This document shows positions 1 to 4,896 of a DNA stretch of 6,306 bases, in pieces. Position 1 is the first letter of the stretch, and every line of letters begins with the position of its first letter. The notes beneath the pieces are model-generated. The model was not told the DNA's origin, ran no database searches, and saw nothing but the letters and a program-made list of their open reading frames with translations. The DNA comes from UBA3263 sp964549975 (GTDB lineage: Bacteria > Bacteroidota > Bacteroidia > Bacteroidales > Muribaculaceae): positions 1-6,306 of the forward strand of contig CAZJWM010000107.1 in NCBI GenBank assembly GCA_964549975.1. The letters run 5' to 3'. Both the position numbers and the translations under genes were made by a program.

Positions 1-513
1 TTTCTTGACGATGCGCATGGCCTCGGCAATCAGTGCGCCAATCTTCTCATCGTTGTTGGCCGAGATGCGAGCCACGTCTTCGATTTTCTTGAAGTCGTCG
101 CCCACCTCTTCGCTTTGGCCTTTGATGCTTTCCACCACCATGGCCACGGCCTTGTCGATGCCGCGCTTCAGGTCCATGGGGTTGGCACCGGCAGCCACGT
201 TTTTCAGACCCACGGTGATGATCGACTGGGCCAGAACTGTGGCGGTGGTGGTGCCGTCGCCGGCATCGTCGGCGGTCTTAGAGGCCACTTCCTTCACCAG
301 CTGAGCGCCCATGTTTTGGAACGGGCATTCCAGCTCGATTTCGCGAGCCACGCTCACGCCGTCTTTGGTGATGTGGGGAGCGCCGAATTTCTTTTCAATG
401 ATCACGTTGCGACCTTTTGGGCCGAGTGTCACCTTCACGGCGTCGGCCAGAGCGTCAACGCCATGTTTGAGCTCTTCGCGAGCCTTTATATCGAATTTGA
501 TTTCTTTAGCCAT
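1..513 (-). CDS. groEL: Chaperonin GroEL (60 kDa, Hsp60), N-terminal 171 residues, truncated by the window edge
   Basis: GroEL forms the double-ring ATP-driven cytosolic folding chamber that works with the GroES lid. The reading frame starts at the ATG at 513-511 and is open to base 1, so about the first third of a roughly 540-residue protein is present. The start is typical (MAKEIKFDIKARE). The nucleotide-binding equatorial signatures are visible: TLGPKGRNV at residues 29-37, TKDGVSVARE at 49-58 with Asp51 (equivalent to E. coli Asp52), and AGDGTTTATVLA at 84-95 with the ATPase residue Asp86. The segment ISANNDEKIGALIAEAM at 150-166 is the usual lead into the intermediate domain. The gene follows groES after 47 bp and is presumably co-transcribed with it. 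No promoter or terminator is seen in that gap. Nothing suggests damage within the visible part. Identification is secure. Confidence 0.98.
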   Translation of the reverse strand, partial: MAKEIKFDIKAREELKHGVDALADAVKVTLGPKGRNVIIEKKFGAPHITKDGVSVAREIELECPFQNMGAQLVKEVASKTADDAGDGTTTATVLAQSIITVGLKNVAAGANPMDLKRGIDKAVAMVVESIKGQSEEVGDDFKKIEDVARISANNDEKIGALIAEAMRIVKK

Positions 514-560
514 AACTTTATCTGGATTTTATGGGGGTTGAGTGAGATGTTTCGGGGGTA

Positions 561-833
561 TTATTCAACGATGGCAAGCACGTCGCTTTGGCGCATGATG
601 AGGAATTTGTCGCCGTCGAGCTCCACTTCGGTGCCGGCATATTTGCCATAGAGCACTTTGTTGCCCACGGTGAGCACCATCTCTTCGTCTTTGGTGCCGG
701 TGCCAACAGCTGTGATGACGCCTTCGAGGGGTTTCTCCTTAGCGGAGTCGGGGATGATGATGCCGTGCATCGTCACTTCTTCTGCCGGGGTGGGCTTGAT
801 GACCACGCGATCGGCCAGCGGTTTGATTGTCAT
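561..833 (-). CDS. groES: Co-chaperonin GroES (10 kDa, Hsp10)
   Basis: GroES forms the heptameric lid that closes the GroEL chamber. The 90-residue product has the normal length for the family. The N-terminus (IKPLADRVVIKP) is the conserved first strand of the Cpn10 fold, residues 17-32 form the mobile loop with the hydrophobic GIIIP anchor at 24-28, and the stretch VLYGKYAGTEVELDG followed by FLIMRQSDVLA is the classic C-terminal half. The oddity is His23, which replaces the first glycine of the usual Gly-Gly pair before the hydrophobic anchor. The ATG at 833 is preceded by an A-rich leader without a clear Shine-Dalgarno, as is common in Bacteroidetes. It is the first gene of the groES-groEL operon, and the 109-bp gap upstream carries a sigma-54-like element and inverted repeats. 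Identification is secure. Confidence 0.98.
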   Translation of the reverse strand: MTIKPLADRVVIKPTPAEEVTMHGIIIPDSAKEKPLEGVITAVGTGTKDEEMVLTVGNKVLYGKYAGTEVELDGDKFLIMRQSDVLAIVE

Positions 834-886
834 TGTAGTTTCGTTTTTGATGAGAGTTTGTTTGTTAATTTCTAATCAAAGACGAA

Positions 887-901
887 GCATAAAGTGTGCC
901 A
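887..901 (-). promoter_or_regulatory. Putative sigma-54 (-24/-12) promoter of groES-groEL
   Basis: The minus strand reads TGGCACACTTTATGC. This has an exact TGGCAC -24 element, and exactly 10 bases separate the invariant GG (900-899) from the invariant GC (888-887), as in the RpoN consensus TGGCAC-N5-TTGC. The only core departure is ATGC for TTGC. Transcription would begin near 875, giving an untranslated leader of about 42 bases before the groES ATG. I find no convincing Bacteroidetes TAnnTTTG box in the same gap, which favours this reading. It is inferred from the motif only; a chance match is possible. Confidence 0.55.
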
Positions 902-912
902 TGGCCCGGCCG

Positions 913-937
913 TGTCAGTCGCAACTGACAAAATGTC
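913..937. promoter_or_regulatory. TGTC/GACA inverted-repeat cluster upstream of groES, likely operator
   Basis: On the plus strand, TGTCAGT (913-919), a CGCA spacer and ACTGACA (924-930) form a perfect 7-bp-arm palindrome. Its right arm shares GACA (927-930) with a second small palindrome, GACA-AAA-TGTC (927-937). The cluster lies in the gap between rimM and groES and ends 12 bp before the -24 box. It could bind a dimeric regulator of the chaperonin operon. As a hairpin it lacks a following T-run on the minus strand, so a rimM terminator is less likely. Function is inferred from position and symmetry. Confidence 0.5.
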
Positions 938-942
938 GGGGA

Positions 943-1473
943 TTAGTTGAGGTCGAGCAATCCGGCGGGGAGCGACATCTCCACGATGCGCTCCTGATGG
1001 TCGATGTTGAGAATCAGGTCGTCGGCCACGGGAATGAGCCGTCCGTCGCCCAAGACGAAACACCAGTTGTCGGCGGCCAGTTCTTGCACGTCGGCAATGC
1101 GGCCCACGTGGTGGCCGTCGTCGGTGATGGTGTAGCCCACCAGCAGGTCGGCCGTGAGCTCATCTTCGTCGAAGTTGGCGGTGAGGGCGTCGCCGGAGGC
1201 CGAGGCGTAGACGTAGAGCGTTTGGCCGGTGAGGCGTGCGGCTTCGGCGTCGGAGTGGATTTCGTCGAGACTGAGCAACACGCTCTCGGGGCCGCGTGAG
1301 CGCACTGCGGCTACAAAAAAGGGCACGTCCAAGCCGTTGATTTCCACAATCAGCGGTTGGCCGGGGGAGGTGGGGAAGAGATCCGACTCCACGGCCACGT
1401 TGAGTTCGCCGTGGATGCCATGAGGCTTGATCACTGTGCCCACGGGGCATCGATTCACATCGGGCAATAGCAT
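943..1473 (-). CDS. rimM: Ribosome maturation factor RimM (16S rRNA processing protein)
   Basis: RimM binds ribosomal protein uS19 on the 30S precursor and assists maturation of the 16S rRNA head region in the cytosol. The 176-residue length is normal. The N-terminal RimM beta-barrel domain opens with VGTVIKPHGIHGELNV at residues 11-26, matching the family signature G-x-KPHG-x-GE. The C-terminal PRC-barrel domain runs from about residue 108 (LLVGYTITD) through GRLIPVADDLILNID (144-158) to the typical end LPAGLLDLN (168-176). The ATG at 1473 lies 32 bp after the DUF4290 stop, suggesting co-transcription; the leader has no strong Shine-Dalgarno. Unlike the proteobacterial arrangement, rpsP, trmD and rplS are not adjacent. 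The next gene downstream is groES, after a gap with its own promoter-like signals. Confidence 0.94.
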   Translation of the reverse strand: MLLPDVNRCPVGTVIKPHGIHGELNVAVESDLFPTSPGQPLIVEINGLDVPFFVAAVRSRGPESVLLSLDEIHSDAEAARLTGQTLYVYASASGDALTANFDEDELTADLLVGYTITDDGHHVGRIADVQELAADNWCFVLGDGRLIPVADDLILNIDHQERIVEMSLPAGLLDLN

Positions 1474-1505
1474 AAGAAGTGGTGGGTGGGGGTAGACTGG
1501 GTGGT

Positions 1506-2117
1506 TTATCGGTTGCGCTTTTTCTTTTTCTTGCCGGAAGCGGCGGCGGGGGCTGCGGCCGAGGCGTCGACGAATTCACACAGACGGGTGTTTTCGGCCG
1601 TCAGCAGGATTTGGCCGTCGGAGAGGGTGGCCAGGTCTTTGAAGATGCGGCGATCTTCGGCGGCGTCGGGGTTGACGGCGAGCATCTGCTTCTTCATGTG
1701 GTTGGCAATCAGCAGGATGAAGTCGTCGCGATCGGGGTCGTCGGGGCTGAGGCTGAGGGCCGTGTTGATCATCTGGGGCACCATCTGGCCGTATTGGCGG
1801 AAGCGGATGCGCTGCTGCGGGATGGGCAGCGGACGCGGACGCGAGCGCAGTTCTTGCTCCTGAGCAATCTCCACGGGATAGTCTATGTCGAGCTTGAAGT
1901 CCGACATGATGGCCAGGTGGTCCCAAAGCTTCAGACGCCATTCGGGGCTGACTTTCTGCTGCGGGAAGAGGGCGCAGAGGGTTTTGAGGATAGCGCGAGC
2001 ACACTGATTGCGCTCTTCGCGGTCCTCGATGGTGAGACAATAGTCAACCATCTGCTGAATGTGGCGGCCGTATTCGGGCATGGGCAGGCGAGGCTGCATG
2101 GTGTTGTATTGGAGCAT
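1506..2117 (-). CDS. DUF4290 family protein (Bacteroidetes-conserved, function unknown)
   Basis: The 203-residue product belongs to the Bacteroidetes-restricted DUF4290 family, which has no established function. The diagnostic features are the start MLQYNT, PEYGRHIQQMVDYCLTIEDRE at about residues 14-34, and the highly conserved block KLWDHLAIMSDFKLDIDYP at 63-81. These are followed by PIPQQRIRFRQYG (98-110), IANHMKKQML (137-146) and IFKDLATLSDGQI (158-170). There is no signal peptide or membrane segment, so it is probably cytosolic. The last 20 residues form an Ala-rich linker and a basic GKKKKKRNR tail, which might contact nucleic acid. The start at 2117 fits the family's usual N-terminus better than the Met at residue 7. 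It lies 32 bp before rimM and probably shares its transcript. A 53-bp hairpin lies upstream. Confidence 0.93.
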   Translation of the reverse strand: MLQYNTMQPRLPMPEYGRHIQQMVDYCLTIEDREERNQCARAILKTLCALFPQQKVSPEWRLKLWDHLAIMSDFKLDIDYPVEIAQEQELRSRPRPLPIPQQRIRFRQYGQMVPQMINTALSLSPDDPDRDDFILLIANHMKKQMLAVNPDAAEDRRIFKDLATLSDGQILLTAENTRLCEFVDASAAAPAAASGKKKKKRNR

Positions 2118-2157
2118 AGGGGTGGAGAAATGGGTTTAGAGAGGGGATTAGGTGGGG

Positions 2158-2210
2158 AATGTGGTGTTGACGCTCTCCCCACAGGATGGGGTGACGGTCA
2201 ACACCACATT
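2158..2210. repeat. 53-bp hairpin with 14-bp perfect inverted-repeat arms, between fabG and the DUF4290 gene
   Basis: AATGTGGTGTTGAC (2158-2171) is the exact reverse complement of GTCAACACCACATT (2197-2210). Inside lies a second stem, CCCCA (2177-2181) against TGGGG (2187-2191), with a 5-base loop and a symmetric 5x5 internal loop. The element starts 41 bp upstream of the DUF4290 start codon and lies 32 bp past the fabG stop. Neither strand has a T-run immediately after the hairpin, so it is not a textbook intrinsic terminator. It may act as a factor-dependent terminator, an mRNA-stabilising structure, an attenuator, or a short palindromic repeat element. The rest of the 125-bp gap shows no clear promoter. 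Confidence 0.85.
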
Positions 2211-2242
2211 ATATTATAAGCGCTTTAGCCTGATAGCGCGGC

Positions 2243-2989
2243 TTACATGTTCATGCCGCCATCCACTTGGATGACTTGGCCGCTGACGTAGCTGCTCATG
2301 TCGGAGGCGAGGAACACGGCCACGTTGGCGATATCCTCGGGCTTGCCGCCGCGACGCAAGGGGATCTTCTTGCACCACTCTTCGCGCACGGCTTCGGGCA
2401 GAGCTGCGGTCATGGCCGTTTCGATGAAGCCGGGGGCGATGGCGTTGGCGCGGATGCCGCGGCTGCCCACTTCTTGAGCGATAGACTTGGCCAGGGCAAT
2501 CAGGCCGGCCTTAGAGGATGCGTAGTTGGCTTGGCCGGCGTTGCCGTGTACGCCCACTACCGAGGCCATGTTGATGATGGAGCCGCTGCGCTGCTTCATC
2601 ATCACGGGCAGCGAAGCCTTGATGAAGTTGAAGGCGCTCTTGAGGTTGACGTTGATCACGGCATCCCATTGGGCCTCGGTCATGCGCATCATCAGACCGT
2701 CTTTGGTGATGCCTGCGTTGTTGACCAGAATGTCGATTGAGCCGAAGTCTTCGGCGATTTGCTTCACCACGGCTTGGGTTTGCTCGTAGTCGGCAGCGTT
2801 GCTTGCGTATGCTTTAACTTTGACGCCGAGGGCGGCGATTTCTTGTTCGGTGGCTTGGCCGTTTTCGTCGATCACCAGGTCGGTGAAAGCGATGTTTGCA
2901 CCTTCAGCGGCGAAGCGCAGGGCCAGGGCCTTGCCGATGCCGCGGGCAGCGCCGGTGATGATGGCGGTTTTGCCTTCGAGAAGTTTCAT
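2243..2989 (-). CDS. fabG: 3-oxoacyl-[acyl-carrier-protein] reductase FabG
   Basis: FabG performs the NADPH-dependent reduction of beta-ketoacyl-ACP to 3-hydroxyacyl-ACP in type II fatty acid synthesis in the cytosol. The 248-residue classical short-chain dehydrogenase has every expected element: the cofactor motif TGAARGIG at residues 12-19, NNAG at 90-93, and the catalytic tetrad Asn115, Ser143, Tyr156 and Lys160 (YASSK 156-160). Each tetrad residue is offset by 5 from E. coli FabG. The C-terminus, VSGQVIQVDGGMNM, is the usual FabG ending. The gene appears monocistronic or the first of its transcript: it has a Bacteroidetes-type promoter upstream (3038-3068), and no acpP, fabF or fabD is adjacent. 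Without that fatty-acid context, another SDR reductase specificity remains possible, but the match to FabG is close throughout. Confidence 0.93.
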   Translation of the reverse strand: MKLLEGKTAIITGAARGIGKALALRFAAEGANIAFTDLVIDENGQATEQEIAALGVKVKAYASNAADYEQTQAVVKQIAEDFGSIDILVNNAGITKDGLMMRMTEAQWDAVINVNLKSAFNFIKASLPVMMKQRSGSIINMASVVGVHGNAGQANYASSKAGLIALAKSIAQEVGSRGIRANAIAPGFIETAMTAALPEAVREEWCKKIPLRRGGKPEDIANVAVFLASDMSSYVSGQVIQVDGGMNM

Positions 2990-3037
2990 ATATATTTTTA
3001 GGGTTTAAATTTGACTTATAGGTCGGTTTAACGGCCA

Positions 3038-3068
3038 CAAAGATACGAAAAACAATTGAAAATTGCAA
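3038..3068 (-). promoter_or_regulatory. Bacteroidetes housekeeping-type promoter of fabG
   Basis: The minus strand carries TATCTTTG (3045-3038), a perfect match to the Bacteroidetes -7 consensus TAnnTTTG. A TTG (3068-3066) lies 20 bp upstream of it, matching the -33 element and its usual 19-21 bp spacing. Transcription would start around 3031-3034, giving a leader of about 42-45 bases before the fabG ATG at 2989. The promoter sits in the gap after the barrel gene, so fabG is probably transcribed independently of the envelope cassette. A 12-bp palindrome, AAATTGCAATTT (3060-3071), overlaps the -33 element. Confidence 0.85.
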
Positions 3069-3081
3069 TTTCGCCCTGTGG

Positions 3082-4893
3082 TTAGAATTTGTAGGAGAGG
3101 CCGGCGGTGGCGCGGAGCTCGGGGCAGTAGAGGGGCTGCGAGGATAGGTAGCCGGGTGCGCGCCATACGTGGATTTGGGGCTCGACGAAGAGGCCCACGC
3201 GCGAGCTCAAGCGAGCTTCGAGGTGGACGCCGCCGCGCACACCGGCCACGCCGTGGATTCGACCATAGGAGGTGGAGCGATACACTGCCACGCCACCTTC
3301 CACGCCGGCAAACACGCCCACGTTGAGCAGTCGCTGCGGGTCGTAGTCCATGGTGAGGTTGGTCAGCGAGAGCATCAAGTCGGCGTTGAGTTGCCATTGG
3401 GCCATGCGCGGAGCCAAGGTGCAATATTCAAGGTCGCCGCCCAGGCGCCAAGCCATGACGGGCGAGATCCAGCGGCCCACGGAGGTGCCGGTCACTACGC
3501 CGTTGCCGGCCCAGTGTTTGTGGCGCGTGAAGCAGCCGCCCTGGATGTTGACAAACCAGCGATGCGACGTGCGATAGACGTCGGGGTCGGCATAGTGGGC
3601 GGTCATCACGTCGATGCGCTCTTTGGCGCCGCCGATTTTGTAGACGAAGCCGAGGCTCAGGGTGATGAATGGTTCGAGTTGGCGGTCGGTGGAGACCTTG
3701 GCGCCGTAGTTGAAGTTGCGGGTCATCATGCGCAGTTTGGGTTCGAGGAAGATGGCAAAGGCGTCGTTGACGTTCCACACCTCTTGGATGCCAACGGCCA
3801 CGCCGGCGCTCACGCGGTGGCGTTTGAGGTTTGACGATCCGGCGCTCACGCCCAGGATGAAGTTGGTGTCAAACTTGGGATTTTGCCTATATCCGCCCAG
3901 GGCGTTGATGGGGTTGAAGAGATAGTCGAGGTCGGCTAACACGAAGTCGCGATTCAGATGCGATGGGGAGTAGAAGTTGCCCACGTTCAGACCCAGACGC
4001 CAGCCGGAGAGTCCGGAAAACCATTTGCCAATGAAGATGGAGCCTTGGCCGCCGAGGTGGCCGCCAATGTGGTGCTTGGTGTGGTTGGTGCCGGGGGTGG
4101 CGAGGCCTCCGGCGGCGCCTATCCACATGTTGTCGGTGAATGAGCGATTGTGGAAGGGGGCGTCGGTGGAGTGGTGGAATTGTATGTGCCAGGAGTTGAC
4201 GCGATAGCCTATGCCCAGGGCGATGGAGCCTTGCCAGTCGACACGTTTCCAGCCCACGGTGCGGTCAATGCCGTCGTTGTAGAGGCCCATTCGGGGCTCC
4301 ACGTAGATGAATGTGCAGGGGGTGACGTTCCAGCGCACTTGCAGGCCCACGCGAGCGCCGTAGGCCCAGTTGTAGGTTTGGTTGGCGCGCACGAGTTGCA
4401 CTTCGGGGCCGGCGGTGCCGATAAATTCCACGGGGGAGTGGTCGGTGGAGCCGCGGAGCAGTCCGGTGAAGTTGAGGGTATAGTCGAGGGCCACACCGGC
4501 AAAGAGGGTGCGGTCGCCGGTGACGACGCGATGTTGGCCGAGTTCGAGGCCCAGGCGCAGACCGTGGGCGGGGGTAAACCAGTCGCCGCCGGAGAGGGTG
4601 GCGCGCCATCCGGCTTTGTCGTGGGCGGCCAGTCCGGCGGGGTTGCCAAGCCAAGTGGGGGCGCCGTCGATGGTGAGATAGCGATGGTGGCCATAGCCGC
4701 CCACGGAGTCGGGGAATGCGCGCCGCGCAGCCGGGCGCTGCAGGCGATAGTCGAGAGCGTTGAATTGGGTGTGCTCGCGCCAGTCGCGCGCAAGCGAGTC
4801 GGTGGCCTGAAGGGCCGAGGCGTTGGCGGCCGGGGCGGCGGAGGCGAGGATGGCCGCAGCGGCGGAGATGTGACGTATGATGTTGCGGATCAT
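3082..4893 (-). CDS. Secreted outer-membrane beta-barrel protein with three tandem barrel modules, function unknown
   Basis: This 603-residue protein has a Sec signal peptide (basic MIRNIIRH, hydrophobic Ala-rich core, probable cleavage near residue 27 after an A-x-A motif) and ends in Tyr-Lys-Phe, the terminal aromatic typical of outer-membrane barrels recognised by the BAM complex. The body is rich in alternating Gly/aromatic beta-strands and has no hydrophobic helices. I see three related units at about residues 70-231, 255-420 and 444-603. Landmarks recur every 184-187 residues: DWF/KWF/RWI (Trp105, Trp291, Trp475), the LRLG/WRLG/WRLG arginine (113, 299, 483), and the F-x-V/L-E-P motif glutamate (199, 384, 571). 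Each unit ends with a closing strand such as LSLGFVYKI or ATAGLSYKF. Unit size fits an eight-strand barrel. The start lies 3 bp after the stop of the OmpA-like gene, implying translational coupling. I do not recognise a named family; transport, adhesion or envelope assembly are all possible. Confidence 0.85.
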   Translation of the reverse strand: MIRNIIRHISAAAAILASAAPAANASALQATDSLARDWREHTQFNALDYRLQRPAARRAFPDSVGGYGHHRYLTIDGAPTWLGNPAGLAAHDKAGWRATLSGGDWFTPAHGLRLGLELGQHRVVTGDRTLFAGVALDYTLNFTGLLRGSTDHSPVEFIGTAGPEVQLVRANQTYNWAYGARVGLQVRWNVTPCTFIYVEPRMGLYNDGIDRTVGWKRVDWQGSIALGIGYRVNSWHIQFHHSTDAPFHNRSFTDNMWIGAAGGLATPGTNHTKHHIGGHLGGQGSIFIGKWFSGLSGWRLGLNVGNFYSPSHLNRDFVLADLDYLFNPINALGGYRQNPKFDTNFILGVSAGSSNLKRHRVSAGVAVGIQEVWNVNDAFAIFLEPKLRMMTRNFNYGAKVSTDRQLEPFITLSLGFVYKIGGAKERIDVMTAHYADPDVYRTSHRWFVNIQGGCFTRHKHWAGNGVVTGTSVGRWISPVMAWRLGGDLEYCTLAPRMAQWQLNADLMLSLTNLTMDYDPQRLLNVGVFAGVEGGVAVYRSTSYGRIHGVAGVRGGVHLEARLSSRVGLFVEPQIHVWRAPGYLSSQPLYCPELRATAGLSYKF

Positions 4894-4896
4894 TTG

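Noticed and set aside
913..930. Intrinsic terminator of rimM
   Set aside because: The 7-bp-arm hairpin is followed on the minus strand by a GC-rich stretch, not a T-run. Its position beside the -24 box fits an operator better.
834..942. CIRCE/HrcA operator before groES
   Set aside because: No TTAGCACTC-N9-GAGTGCTAA repeat or close variant was found. The inverted repeat present has a different sequence.
1479..2219. 246-codon open frame on the plus strand, opposite the DUF4290 gene
   Set aside because: It is antisense to a clearly conserved family protein and runs through the intergenic hairpin. No recognisable domain was found.
3048..3065. CAATT-GAA-AATTG hairpin followed by five T on the minus strand as a terminator of the barrel gene
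   Set aside because: The stem is only five bp and mostly A-T, and it lies inside the fabG promoter spacer. It is too weak to annotate as a terminator.
3169..3834. 221-codon open frame on the plus strand, opposite the barrel gene
   Set aside because: It is rich in His, Ala and Gly with no domain, and is the shadow of the true minus-strand gene.
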